Source of the DNA: Nereocystis luetkeana
Taxonomy: Eukaryota > Sar > Phaeophyceae > Laminariales > Laminariaceae
Length of the DNA stretch: 64,000 nucleotides
Assembly: GCA_031213475.1 (NCBI GenBank)
Contig: JARUPZ010000011.1
Location: 1,302,001-1,366,000 of the forward strand
Direction: 5' to 3'
A program made the translations under genes and the position numbers. Positions 33,463 through 46,580 of the stretch are shown here, in pieces (position 1 is the stretch's first letter; the number at the start of each line of letters is the position of its first letter). Below the pieces are notes generated by a model. That model did not search any database and was not told the DNA's origin. It was given only the letters and a program-made list of their open reading frames with translations.

Positions 33463-36037
33463 TCTCCTTCAAGACCTCCAGTCTACTGCACGTTGCGACG
33501 AACAAAAGGCCGCTCGCTGTGATAGCGGATACAAACGCCGTAAAAGGTGCAGAGAGGAGATACTACTGAACAAAACACAAATCGCATATAAAAATATGTG
33601 CATGCATGGAGCAAACGATTGTCAGGCGAAAACCCACGCCTACCAGTCCAAGCGCACATGATGACCATGATATCATATCCAGGTGTATGTAATTGAGTGA
33701 AGGTTGTTCCTTCGCGCGATGGAAACCGTAGCCGGGGGGGCGAGAGGGGGCGGCTCGGGTGTTGACGGACCACTGAATCCATTGGACGACGTTAGATAGA
33801 AGCGAGGACTATAGAGACGAGAACGAAGGATCTAGAGACACCGCGAAAAAACGTATCACTGTATTGTGTACAATGAATGGCGATCCCTTTGACCCCCTCC
33901 AAACCTACCAGGCATGACGTATTATATCTCGGCATGGGTTGTTTATTGGTCACACAAGTGTTATTAATAGTGGCCGGAATCACTACTTGAGACTGGAAAG
34001 AAAAATGCTACTCGTACGAAGCACTGCTCTGTAGTGACGGTACCCGGTCACTGCAATCAGTAGTAGTAGTAGGTGACAGCGGTCCTGTTTTGGCCGTGGC
34101 CCAGGTGTCCGGATCCCCTATCCCCTACCAAGTAAAGCCTCCTACAAATATGTGGAAACCCCCCGGAATCGTAACCTCAAACAGGGGGGGCAGTTTTCAA
34201 ATCTATTCGAAGGTGTTTACAGGAAGTCGTGCAGCGAGGAGACTTTTATGTGTCCCCTACATTTGAATGTGTTCACTGAAAGTAGCACTGAGAGGATAGT
34301 TTCATGTTTCCCCGCGTTTATCCGTCACGCCACCCATCTCCGTTAAAATACGGTCACCCCCCACATTGGTTCGCCACCGCAAAATTGTCTCGAACGTTGA
34401 TTCCGAGTGTTCTTTGTCAGTGACATCTCAGCTGCGGTCCGGTTCTACAAAAAAATACGTTCAGTAATACTGGTGTCAAAACCGAGATGCTTTCATGGTT
34501 TCGTTTCAATCAAAATCTCTCGGATGGTCTGTAGTACCCCCCAACAGAGCTAACGGTTATCGCGAGACGATGCTATTAATAGTTGACGTGTTTTTCCTCG
34601 TTTTCTTTTGTTTCAAGGGGCATTACAGGTCAAAAATAGCGATGAACGTTCTGGCGCCGACAACAGTTGAGGCAGGTTGCCCTACACTCTGATCGAGGCG
34701 TATGCTCTCAAACTGCAAAAACTAAATAAGCTAGTAACCTGGCAAGCATGGAACGTGATTAATGTAAATAACGCAGTGAGGGCCAGGATCGTGTGTACAA
34801 GGGCTTGGCATTTTGCTATACTGACAGCTGTGGTGCGATCATACAAAATTAAAATCCCGGGAGGGGAGTCTTGGGGCATTATTCGGAATTTTTGTGCACA
34901 TAATTATCAAGAAAAGGTGACATATTTCAGTCAGCGCAGCGCAGCAAGAAGAGTATACCACGTAAAGCCGATCAACAGCATGTGGCGTTCCACGTGGTGG
35001 ACAGCTGATGCTACCACGAGTAACCTCAAGGAGGTTTCAAATCCACACAATGGCGTGTGGCGGGCGGGAAGTAATCACAGCAGGCAACCTTCAAGAACTG
35101 AAGCGCCAGTCTGCCACGGTCAGGCCAATAATGAAAAACATAAACGTGCAGTCGACACACCCCAAACATGGACGTCACAGGACAGTACCATGATCTGACG
35201 AAAATTGATGATTGCTCTTCAAGTTAACGGACGATCAAGCATACTGGGGTGCGAACACAAGATGCTGCAGCCGGTACTTAGATTAGGATGCGCAACGATT
35301 GCAGCGCGGCGGATCCCATTATGCGATGGGTCACACTCCAGATTTTTCAATCTCAGCGTCCCCACCACCAGCGAATAATGAGCCTTAACACCCTCGAGCC
35401 AAGCCAAAAGCCTCGGGTCAGCTGAAACACGTTTCTCTTCTTGCCTGTCCGTGTTTTTACAGAGCAGTCGTCACGAGGAAAAAAACACAAAAAAAAACTT
35501 TCGCAAAAAAAATATATAAAGCGCGCGCGTCTCAGCTCCAACAAGCACAAGCGCACCCGGTGTACCAGAGACATAACAGGGGTAGGGCACGCCCCTCTCT
35601 GCTGCCATGAACTAGTCTCCGGCAGAAAGGCTTGGGCAGACGGTCACGCTTTTACGTGTTGATCACCACGGGGAGTCAGTAAACAAAAAGACACCGAAGA
35701 TACTACACGTCGCCGATACCCGAAGTAAAACCGCGTAGAAATCGGCGAACTATTGACTCCCAAGTGCTTTTCCTTCCCGAGGCCAAACAAAACGTTCTCC
35801 GATCCCCAGGCAGCCACCAGGCGCCATCGATAGTGCCACCTCCCCCCAGAGAGAAGCCACATCGAAAAACCACGATCGGCACGGCTACTCCGTTCCGAAG
35901 ATCGCCCCCGAAGGCGTTGCATAACCTGCGCGAGTGCTGCACCCGACCAGCAGCACGGACGTAATGGTGTGTGTGGATATCGCCTGGCGACCGCGGTCTT
36001 CAGCGCAGCAGGGTCGCCATAAAAGCTCTTCAACAGT
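33463..36037. other. convergent intergenic region, PTAR1 / psbU
   Basis: Holds the 3' flank of psbU. A 173-codon plus frame at 34,677-35,198 has no motif and no start context that convinces. No RNA gene seen. Confidence 0.4.
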
Positions 36038-39000
36038 TTACCGGTAGAGGCCGTTGTTGATGCGGTCGATGGTGTACATAGCCTGGGGGTCCATGGTGAC
36101 GAACCTGCTCTCGTGCTTCTTCATCGCGGCCTTTTCCTCCCCTAAACATTTTCACATTAAAAAACCACGACAAAAACACCAGCCAAGAGAGAGATAAGAG
36201 ATAAGAGATAGGGGGAGGGGGGGGAGGTTAGATGTAGACGAAGCAAAGTGGATCGATCATGATTGTGGGACTTCAGTGTTGTCTGTAATCGTCATGCGAT
36301 GTACATATTGGAAAACTGATCAACCAAAAACGGCGAATGACGCAGCTTGCAAAGTATGGGCACAGCCACGGTCGAACTCACAGCTGCCGTGTCCAGTACT
36401 ACATTGGCTGCGTGCTCACATGGGTGAAGCCGTGCTTGCATTTCATTCATCCAGCGGGTTCATTAGCCTCCGCTAATAAACATCCGCACGCCAATACAAC
36501 TCGGATACTCTAGCCACCCCCCTGTAAGCAATCACTACCAAGGTGCCAATGTTAACCCACCCGACGACTCAAACTGGATAGGCGTGCGTGCGTACAACGG
36601 GGTGCGTGGCTCTTCCCATGAAAGCACTGAGAGTTGAAGCCGCACCAGTTGTCAAAGTCGGTCAGTCGGACATGAGTTTATCAGTCGATAATATTCGTAC
36701 GGCCTCGTACAACGTCCATCGACATACCGGCCACAGCGGTACAGAACTTTAGTGTTCATGGTCTACTTGCTCGCTGTAGAAAATCATCAAGTTTCCAACA
36801 CGGAGGAGTGATCCGCGCTCTTGGAAGCATACCCCAAATAACGCCCATGATCACGCCAACTTCCGGGCGAGAGCTACCGCAGGAGGGAGCACGCGTCTGA
36901 TCTCCACACTCCTCGCCGGCATCAGCACGTCAATTGCCTTCATACAGCCCGTCCCACGGTAGGACGGCCCTAGAGTCGGGCTGGGGCTGTTTGAAGGCAA
37001 CCCTTTATTTAGCTCACGCCGGAGAAGAGCGTGGGGGTCAGACGCGAGCTCCCATTTACCTTAGTTTCACTGTAAAATACCATTTTCCCCATCATATCGC
37101 CCTTCGCTATTTCATCAAGCTCGCCCGGATTTCGACGGCTTCAGGAATGCACTCCTCTTTCTTGTAGTGCAAATCTTAAAAACGTACTATACTAATACCT
37201 GGTAGTGCACTACGAGGTTGATATGTACAGCGATACTACAAGGATCAACCCGTTTAGGACGGCACTCCTTTTCTGCAAAACAAAAACACCTATTAATAGT
37301 ATAGGCTTTTTCTGCAAAAAAAAACACCTACCCGGTATTATAGGAACTACAGTTGTAGGGTGAGAGTAACTGCTATTATTAATACTACCGTAGTAGGTTT
37401 TTGTACTACAGTGCAGTAGTCGAAAGGGTTCAGAAAATTACAGAGAAAGGTGGTAACAACCGCCAGAAAACAGCTACAATAGGAGACAGATCTTAAGAAC
37501 ATCTGCAGCATTTCCCTTGAATCCCTCCATAATTGCACCCACCTTCGTTATCGATACTTCGAATAAGCGTCGGGTAAGTGATTGCCGAACTTCGAGGGCT
37601 GCTATCTGCCAAACCATACACTCCACACAGAAGTTACTACACAGAGGTGATGAGTACATACTTACGCTAAATGCTCACCAGGTACCCATCAATAGTGATA
37701 TACCATGAAAAGTGGCAACAGAAGCCCTCATGCACCCCTTCCCTTCCACTGCATTCTTCGCATTCGCCTGGCACATAAAAGCTCCTACTCACATATCAAC
37801 GTGTTCGAGGACCATCCAATACCTAGGCTGCTCCACCGCCCACGGCGAGCAAGTCACTACGAGTACAGGCAGTACTGCTGGAGACGGCCGTTACGTTTTT
37901 CAATAAGGTTCCTCTCTAAACACCTCATCACCAGTCAACAACTCCGCGACATAGCACGTGAAATCTACACTTGTCGAGATGAGTTTCAAAGTGTCGGCAA
38001 ATCAACGTGTCGACGAGGCAGACGTTCAGTACCGAGTAAACGTTGACAATGTGAGTGATTTTTTCTCACGTGCCGAAAAAACACGCACACCCACTGCAAA
38101 CTCCCCATTCCGCACTTACCGGTGAGCCCCTTGATGTTGTACAGGTCAGAGACGGACGAGTACGGCCCGTTCGATACAATTTTTCCGGCCGCGTTGGGGT
38201 ACCTGAGGTATTCAACAGAATCACGGAGAGTACGTCGCATAACGGGTGATGCCACCCATCGAGCCTGTGAACGTGTGCATGCAGTATCGATCAAAGCTTG
38301 GTACATCATAAAACATACCAGGTAACAGGTACCACGTACAGGTATGGACTACAAAACCGTAGACGCAGCGGGGGCTAGCTATTTGCGTAGCTGATCGTAA
38401 TATCCTTCCGAACTTTCAATATGTCTGTTTTCGACTACTGTAAAATACAGGGGGGTATGTTACACAGCGAAAAACAGTGCGAACGGCGGCCGTCCGCACG
38501 GAATTATCCGAAAATGCCAACAGCTAATACGTCAATACAGGGGATGGAAAGACGGGGGGTTTCAAGCAGATAAAGAGGTATTTATTTCCCATCAGGCCTT
38601 ACTTGGAAAATGCCGCCAACAGCAATAATTTTGCGAACGGCGCGCCGATCGAACGAACGCGAACGTACGTGCAACGAGTAACGCCTCCTTGCTAAAATAC
38701 ACCACCATCGAGGTCAAAGCACACACCGAATCTTAGTCTAACCCAGAGCTTAGTTCTTGAACAATGTTGCTTCACCGACACCGCTCTGATGTATTGGCGT
38801 GCTGTGCTGAAGCCGACATCACGAAAAAATCAACACCACGTATCTGTGCGAACACATAATAAAAAAAACGTATACTGTCGGCGTTTCAGGGCTTCGCACC
38901 GGACAGCAGTATGTATCTGCTTGCGACACCTATCGAGTGCTTGAGCCTGTCAGCATATTTCAAGTCGACGCTAGCTTTGATAAGGCGTCCAGGAATCATG

Positions 39001-42000
39001 CCAACCTATTTAACGGAAACCCCAATAAGAAATCCCGCAGAGGAGATATCTGAACACACCACAAATGTAGATTGTCTTATCATCTCCCCAACTTCGGCAC
39101 GCCTACTAATGATATTAACATTTGCGAATACTCGTCGAATGATATCTCGTTTTTGTACGTCTCCGCTCGTTTTGTGTCGACGCACACAGTCAACCCAGGG
39201 CAACAAATTTATTTAATACCAGGTACCAGGTACCAGGTATGTACATTATTGAGCACAAATTTGTCATAAGAAAGTAGACGAAAACGTGTTGTTTCTTAGT
39301 GCGAAGAAGGTATTAATACCATCGTGAGAAACAACACCAGTCCGGGGGGGGGGGGGGGGGGGGTGGTCTCTCTCCGATACGCTTGGGGTTACTCGTTGTC
39401 GAACTCAGAATGCTGATATAGCCCAGCGTACCAGGAAGTGAACGCTGTTCTCTACTGATTGCAGGCATTCGTATTTCCCGGTAGCGGAAACTCCTCGGAA
39501 ATAGTACCGGTATAGCTCACGGAAATATATTAGGTAGAAGAACGGCGTGTCCATTGCCCCCTCTCAATAAAAATCGCCCCCAAGATAGCATGGAAACCCC
39601 AGTTGTTTTCATGTTTTACGCTGTAGAAAGTTGTATTGTGTAGCATTTACCGTGTTTTCGAACGCCCAAAAAACACATTTTATTCAAGTCAGCGAGGACA
39701 TGGAAAAAATATAGGAAAATATTGGAAACAAGAGCTGCAACCGGTCAACATGCTTGGGATACTCAAGTTGTCGCCAACTGCTGTGATACCACGCGGAGAA
39801 AAACCGCATGAAAGGAAAGCCCGAAGGCCTGAACAAATGGTACACTTCGGCTTGATAGAGTTCTTGGGCTACCGGAGGTGATACGTTTAGCCCTCGCCTA
39901 AAAATGACGCCTCACTCCTGTCCTTGGACGAGAGGAAATAGCGGAAAAAATCCGGAAAGGCCGAAAAAGGCTGTTTCAAATATTCCGGGTCCAGCTGGGG
40001 AAATAGGCATTCCTGACAGATGCAGGTTTTGCCCGTGCGCAGGCCCTGCGAGTGGCATTTTAAGGTATAATGCTTGTACTGGCATGATGGCGTGATACAT
40101 CTCAGAAACAGAAGGCATTACGTAATCGGTACCAGGTACCTGGTACCTCGTAGTGCACGGCCGTACGCAGAGCTTCAAATGTGCGCTTCGGCTGTACGTC
40201 TCATAGTACTATTATTCATAATACTTCGTGCTATTTCTCTGTAGTAGGAACGATACTGCTCGTACGTACGTACTAGTATTTTATACCAGGCAGGCATGCC
40301 AGTACGGCCCACGAATGTATCTGGTTCATTTGTAAATACCTGGTTCATCCCGACATGTGCGTACGAGTCCGTCCTCGTTTACGTAAGCTACGGGGAATTT
40401 AGAAGCGAATACGAGGTACGACCGTACTACAGCAGTGCTTTATGAATACGACGCCAAAGAACTAGGGCGCAATTTCGAGCTGGAGTACTGCTTTCGATTT
40501 TTGAATTTGGAGGTATTTCACGGCGGCCGAAACCTCCTGCTGTAAACCAAGCATCATCGGAAGACAACGACCACCTTCCACCAACGCACACAAATTGTCG
40601 ACAGCAGTTGAAAATAAACCCGTACGCACGTTCGGACGAACAGCGACAGCCAAACTATCAAGTGGACTGCTGTTACTTGGAGTCTTGTCTTGTTAACACT
40701 GCATATACGGGTCAAGTTGCGCTGCGAACGGTTAACGGCCTGGACTGGACTGTGTGTCGCATTACTACTTCGCTACTGATACAGCTGTAGCAGGAGGGCA
40801 ACCCTTTTAGAACCGCAGTCCCGTTTTGGGGACAAACCACTCAAATTTCAAGTAGTTTGTCCCCAAAACGGGACTGCGGTTCAGGAAAGCCTTTCCGTTG
40901 GTGGGGAAAACATTCAGAATTACAGTAGGTTGATGCACACCGCAGTACAGCACAGAGCTGATGAGGTTGGAGTACGTACACCGCAGTACTTCGTAAAAGA
41001 GCTGTATCATTACAAGCGGTACAAAAAATGGGAGTTAATATGAATCTAGAAGAGTACGAACAATTTCATTTTTAATAAGAAATCAAGCCTGAGTCAGCGT
41101 TCATGTTTCTTACTGCTAGCCTTGCAGCGGAATGTACGAAAAAGTACGAGTACTCGTCGCAATCGTGTACCCAGCGAGAGCCGTGACTTCTCGTACACTG
41201 ACGGGATTTAAATACCAGGAAACCCACTATTAACATGAATCCCATCAACAGAACTCCAGCCTGCACCATTCCGTTCCTTTCATACGAGTTCTAGCGCCCA
41301 AGTACTCCCATGAAAATACAAGGAACATCAGTAGTATTAATATTAATAGTAGTATTATTAATAGTAGTGTGGGCAATTTGTACTGCTGCAGTAAGGGGTC
41401 CTAAAAAGCGAGTACCTAGTATGATACATCCCAGACCAACGATTCGCACACAGCCGTCAAGTACAGCAGTCAAGTCAAGCTCAAACTACCGGTGCGAGCA
41501 GATCAACCACTTCACCGTTGACTTCATTATCGTCTCTCTCGCGACTCAGTGACGCAGGACCAAATCAGGCATCAGGTGTACCAGTACTTCCAAGTATATA
41601 TCAATCAGTTGACACGAAGAATATCTCCTGTCCCAGAAACAGAGCATTCACACCGCACTGAATGCAACCCCAAACCGCACAACCTCTCGCGTGGCCTTGC
41701 CGCGGCATTGCGCGCGGTATCGTGCTGTCCTGTCCTATCGCAACCCCCTCGCGCCACCGCGCCTTCGTGCGGGACTCACATGCCCGGGAGCTTGATGTAA
41801 GCGCGGACGTTGGCGTTGTTGACATCGATCTTGTCGCCACCACCCAGGAAAGGCACAATCGGGTTGTCCACCTCCGCCAGCACAGGTGCCGCCGCGAGTC
41901 CGAACACAGCCGCCGCGGACACCGCGGACTTGAGGAAGTCCCCACGGCTTGCGGGTGTCGTGTTCTCGGCGGACATGACGGTCGTCGAGCTAGGGGTGCA

Positions 42001-43123
42001 GGAGGAGCAGGAGGAGCAGGAGGAGCAGGAGGAGCAGGAGGAGCAGGAGGAGTGGGGCGTGCAGAAAAACGCAGGTAGCAAGCGCAAACAAGGCAGGTCA
42101 AGACAAAAAGCAGACCCATCACATACGTTTCGCAAGTACGAAAGTGGGCGTCAGATGATCGGCGGAGAAGGGAGACAGACATCTGTGATCTGCAAGGCCG
42201 CTCACGTTCATATGACTGATGATAGAAAAGGAAGTACTCGTACTCGTACCTATAAAATGATACCAGGCAGAAACTCGTAGGGACATGGCTACACCCGCTA
42301 TGCAAAAACAGGACGCGGGAGGCTACTAATACCGATGAGGCAAACTCGACTGAACGGTCTCCGCGACAAGGGAAAGCAGTCTCGAGTGAGCCTGTTTAGG
42401 AGACTTCGCATCTGGGGCCACGCATTTGGAAAAGCCTCACTTGAGTTTGTTTGCCTTGGGTACGTTTCACATAAATAGTGAGTGTTCCGCCATGCCGTAG
42501 TCTGAGCAAACGACTCCTGGCTTCGACAACAACGCGAGCACCCCCCTATCCAACCACGTACAACGAATAACAAGGGTACCTCTCCCCTCGTGGTATATCC
42601 GCCATTCGGTATGGCAACGTATCGGTACCGGTAGGGATAGCACTAGCGATCGCATGGCCCCACGTCCTGCTGCCGCGATGGAACACGAGACATGCTTACA
42701 TCAGGCAGCAGGTACCGGGTACACATCAAAGCACATACTCTTTCAAAACATGCCAACGAAACAGGTACCTGAGCGACACGACTTTGCCTCATGCGTCTCG
42801 AAAACATCAGATATCGGCATGAAAACAAAACCAAAGCATGCATGCGCAAGGGCAAGCTATCCCGCCTCGCGGCACAAGCCCCCGTATGACCACCAAATCA
42901 GAGGCTGCCAAGCTACATGTTCAAAGCCCGTAGGCTCTCTGCATCCCGCCCGGGTATCCTGTGCCCTCTGCCAGCGACGCACTCCGACCCCCGGAAGCGA
43001 CCAATGACCCTGCCCTAGCTTGAGGCTCCCTCACCTCATGCGAGCCGAAGGGAGTGCGTGGGGCACGAACGCCTGGGTCGATCCCACGCAAGCCAGCACC
43101 GCGACAGCCGAAGTGAACTTCAT
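36038..43123 (-). CDS. psbU: photosystem II extrinsic 12-kDa protein PsbU, nuclear-encoded precursor
   Basis: Exons on the minus strand: 43,123-43,035, 41,989-41,780, 38,202-38,120, 36,141-36,038; 486 nt, 161 aa, every junction GT-AG and in phase. PsbU sits on the lumenal face of photosystem II and stabilises the oxygen-evolving cluster. Exon 1 is an ER signal (KFTSAVAVLACVGSTQAFVP) ending in the heterokont Ala-Phe plastid motif. Exon 2 gives the transit region, a thylakoid signal (SRGDFLKSAVSAAAVFGLAA, cleaved after VLA) and the mature start, with DKIDVNNANVRAYIKLPGM. Exon 3 encodes YPNAAGKIVSNGPYSSVSDL and YNIKGLTG; exon 4 ends in YTIDRINNGLYR. This is the helix-hairpin-helix fold and length usual for PsbU. 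The thylakoid signal has RG where twin-arginine signals have RR, so Tat or Sec is open. Introns of 1.0, 3.6 and 2.0 kb hold mostly repeats. Confidence 0.96.
39300..39365. repeat. poly-G run in psbU intron 2
   Basis: About 20 G at 39,344-39,363 followed by TGGTCTCTCTCC, not joined to the usual poly-G element sequence, so either a bare remnant or an independent homopolymer. Confidence 0.5.
39915..40020. repeat. dispersed repeat R2, copy 2
   Basis: Counterpart of 2,645-2,757 (CTGTCCTTG, AAAAAGGCTGTTTCAAATAT, CAGCTGGGGAAATAGGCATT). It lies in psbU intron 2. Confidence 0.5.
40801..40884. mobile_element. TTAA-type MITE, copy 3
   Basis: ACCCTTTTAGAACCGCAGTC and its complement around CAAATTTCAAG; the outer TTAA has decayed. 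It is in psbU intron 2. Confidence 0.82.
41990..42056. repeat. (CTCCTG)n tract forming the polypyrimidine tract of psbU intron 1
   Basis: Plus-strand GGAGCA repeats. On the psbU strand they read as CTCCTG/CTCC repeats ending in TGCACCCCTAG, directly abutting the exon 2 acceptor at 41,989. Confidence 0.85.
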
Positions 43124-45603
43124 GATTTTGAGTTTAGGGGTGAAGGTAGCTAAAGGGGTGTAAGAGGTGGTAGACGATGTGCTTGCTACGTGTAGATGGA
43201 CGAGATAGGAAGCAGAGGCTGGGAGAAGGGCGGATCAGGCAAAACACTTGATTTCAGTATGTCGAAATCCGCCACTTCAAGTGTCCATGATTTTTGTATT
43301 TTTGAGGATAAGGTGTGGTTCCAGTATCGACCGAAAAAAATTGCTCGGGGTTTTTGTACGATGAATGTGAATTCAGTCTGCCTCGAATGTTATCCTGCAC
43401 TATTTACAGGAGTACACCAATTCACGGCAGCAGCAGTAGCATAATAGGGTGCAAGAAGGGCGATCGCAGACCATCCACCAAAGCGCTGTGGTCAGACTCA
43501 GTCACCTCTAACTTCAAGCGAGATCCGCTCACTCTGTCTCGCCCAGTACCCTCTATCCCCCCTGTGCGTACTAATTATACTCACTCTCAGCATGGACTTA
43601 CAGACGTATTCCACACCCACAGCAGCACCACACTATTAATATTGATAGTACGTACACGGGAGCAATGTACGTCAAATAAATGTGCTGCATAATAATGACA
43701 TGACATATACTACTCGTACACGTGCGCGTGATACATACCGGTACCTGCTTCCACCTTGACCTCAAGTTGTAACCTGGAGTTTGGCATTATTTTACTGATG
43801 ACTGACTGATGACTGGGCTATAACAAAAAAGGCGTTACGTACTCCTCCCTGGTGGTGGTGTCTTTCTTGCAGCCGAGAACGGTCGAAAATATACTGCTGT
43901 GTTAGTGGACTGCCGCGAACAAACCTTTCTTTACAGCTAATAAAATAACAACAACAAACATCTCAAGCAGCAGCAGTCGATGCAACGACGATGCACACAA
44001 GAGACATGCGCATATTGCTGTAATACCGAGAGAGATGACCGAGAATGGGGGCTCGTGTAATATTATCAATATGAAAGAATGCCACATACATGATAATCAC
44101 GAGCATCATTTTTGGGGTGGTGGATAGGGGTGGAGGGGTAGGGTGTACAAATGACATGCGGTAGTCGTATTATTACTGATGTGGGGGGGCAAAGTACGAG
44201 GGAACTCATGTTTTCATGTTGTCCATCGCTGTGTACACGAAGCGAATTTGCAAGTTTGACAAAAGTCGCACCATTGGAATAGGCGGTACATTGTGTACGC
44301 ACACACATTGTTGCCATCTGTTGCTTGCTGCTGTGTCTGCTTAGTCAGTCTAATAAACATGCATGTACGTAGATGAAGGTGAAGGAACAAACAAATGGAA
44401 TCTATGGTCGATAATGTTTTTGGGGCGTTCCCATATAGCCCGTTATTGTGACGCTTGGACTTCCGCAAAAAAAACAGCAGTGTATTTGTAGGCGAAGAAC
44501 GACGTTGCGGGAGCGCTATGATATTGAAAAATATGACGTACTGCTGTAGCCAAAGCCCCACGTCACGTCTGTACCCCATCCGAGACGACGCGAGTAAACC
44601 GTCGTGACAACCATCATGATAACTACGGTAGGTACGTCGAACGAAGTTTGAGCTGCTTCACAAGGTGAAGGAGAGTACATCATGAAAAACAGTGAATACA
44701 GCACAGCCGTTATTAATAGCTGGCGTCACGCCGGCGGCTGGCCTACCACGTACAACTACAGTAGCACGCTGAAAAAAATAACAAGTGATTGAAACTGTTA
44801 CCGTTCGTTGTCAATTGCGATGAATAGGATGGCGAAACGAGCTCCGACGTGTCACAATACATCAGCACTGCTGTAGGCGAACAGTAGGCAACCAGTATCC
44901 CAACAAAGGCAGCGCGTACATAAGATGCTTCCCTCCAACGAGCCCCCGAACCAAGCACGCAAGTGCGCAGCATGCCTACCAATCATGTAGCGTCCTTGAA
45001 ATCATAGCGTCCGCATTAAGCCCCCAAGTCAGCCGACAGGTTACGCCATATGGGCAAGGTTGCCGGATGGTATTCTTCAAACGTATGAAAAACCCTGTCC
45101 AACTGCGCGCAACACAGGCGACTGCTGTCTTATTGCTTCAGTCTACAACCCAGCTCAAGTTGCGCGTCAACCGGTGCTCTCCACAAACAGGAGAAGTCAC
45201 GCCTCACATGTTACCGCTGCTCGTTTTGTCACTAGACTGCACAAACCTACGCCAGACTCCACACCACGCCATGACCACAACAAACCTATTGAGCGGGACT
45301 CCGTCACCATCGACATGCTCTTGGAGGTCTCACATGCTCTTCTACCCTACGAGTATAGCAGCATTCTTGAGAACCACGGTTGTTTCCAAACGCTCGCTTC
45401 CTCGCTGTTTTATAGGCCGGCAACGCGAACCAGTACAGACATGCTCTCGATGACTATATACCATGGCAACGTAACGACGCGCACACAATTAATAGGCAAG
45501 ACCAAGGCATCTTGTCTCTTGAACGCCTACCTACTTTCGCGCCATCTGAGACAACTCCACCTATATCATACATCAACGAAACCGACGTCGACCTCGGTCC
45601 AAG
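43124..45603. other. intergenic region, psbU promoter side to OST4 3' end
   Basis: No recognised exon. The first few hundred bases hold the psbU promoter; ATG context is aaaatcATGA. A minus frame of 79 codons at 44,982-44,743 and a short hydrophobic one at 44,087-43,902 have no family signature. Confidence 0.4.
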
Positions 45604-45723
45604 TCACGAGGTAATGTCTTTTCGGTTGGCCGTTAGAACGTGATACAAAGTGATGGATGCGAAGACCAACACTCCAAGGATGTTTACGAACACGGACAGC
45701 GAGGCGTCCAGGTTGTGAGCCAT
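45604..45723 (-). CDS. OST4: oligosaccharyltransferase subunit OST4 (39 aa)
   Basis: A single-exon frame of 39 codons plus TGA. It begins MAHNLDASLSV, has one membrane helix (FVNILGVLVFASITLYHVL) and ends in a short polar tail, TANRKDITS. Human and yeast OST4 are 36-37 residues with the same plan: a few polar residues, a helix with an F-N-LGV start and a YH near its end, and a charged tail. OST4 sits in the ER membrane and holds the catalytic STT3 subunit to the rest of the oligosaccharyltransferase that N-glycosylates proteins. No intron is needed. A different frame on the same strand (45,881-45,684) overlaps the start but has no features. The risk is chance resemblance, since the protein is tiny. 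Confidence 0.78.
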   Translation of the reverse strand: MAHNLDASLSVFVNILGVLVFASITLYHVLTANRKDITS

Positions 45724-46032
45724 TCTAGTGCCGTTTTCGAGACGCCGCCGACAGCCTCCGCAACGAAGAAAATGCAAACGCGGTGACTGGTATTCCAGCT
45801 ATCTGTGCCTGTCTGCGCGTACGGGGAGGATGTGGGAAAGGCGACGAGCGCGGAGGGGGGTGGGTTCACGTCATTCATCATCCGACCTAGGCAATCCCTC
45901 CCGTAGTTCTGATGTTCCTGTTACCAAAGGCCAGAGGACCGTACCCCTCGATACATGCCATTTGGTGGGACTGCCGTGATTCTGTCCGAAACGCTACACA
46001 TTGTGCGAGCAGGTGTCCCACTAAGTCGTTAC
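45724..46032. other. 5' flank of OST4
   Basis: Should contain the OST4 promoter. No repeat or exon recognised. Confidence 0.35.
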
Positions 46033-46235
46033 GACAGTGGTTGGCGGTACACTTGAGCTGACTAACCCCCTGAACGAAAGTGCTATTGCGGTTGCACCCC
46101 TTCTCCTGACTGTGTACCCTCGTGACGACAGTATGGTCGACGGTACAATTGAGCTGGCTGACCGCCTAAACGAACGTACTACTGTTGCGGTTGCAGCCCC
46201 TCTCGTGATTGTGTACCCTTCCCCAACGAGTGTGG
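46033..46235. repeat. imperfect tandem duplication, about 105-bp units, open frame through both
   Basis: Units share GACAGTnTGGnnGnCGGTACA and GTTGCnnCCCCTCTC/GTGATTGTGTACCCT-type blocks. The plus frame from 46,037 is open through both units and gives a repeated LxELxxxLNE...AVAxPL...VYP pattern over 100 codons. No known family. Confidence 0.6.
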
Positions 46236-46487
46236 TTTGGATTGTGCAACTCTTCCATGGAAGGGCATCACTAGCTATCAGCAGCTGCAGCCACTACACA
46301 ATAGTTGTTCTGTACTCCATTGTCGTCCTCGCGTCATAAGAGGGACGCACCGCACCCCGCAGTGCCCCGCAGTGAGTGGCGTATCTCATCGAGAGAGACA
46401 GTCTGCCAGTACTGATGTACAAGAAGTAGCAAATGCTCACGGTGTACGTATAGAGTAAGATTGCACTCGTGCGTACCTGGTATGAAA

Positions 46488-46580
46488 TTAACCCTTCAGG
46501 TACTGCAGTCCCGTTTGGGGGACACACCACACATATTTCAAGTAGCTTCTCCCCTAAACGGGACTGCATCACTAAAAGGG
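46488..46580. mobile_element. TTAA-type MITE, copy 4 (diverged)
   Basis: TTAACCCTTCAGGTACTGCA at the left, GGACTGCATCACTAAAAGGG at the right; more decayed than the others. Confidence 0.75.

Noticed and set aside
34677-35198. 173-codon plus-strand frame
   Set aside because: No motif, no supporting splice structure and average composition; treated as chance.
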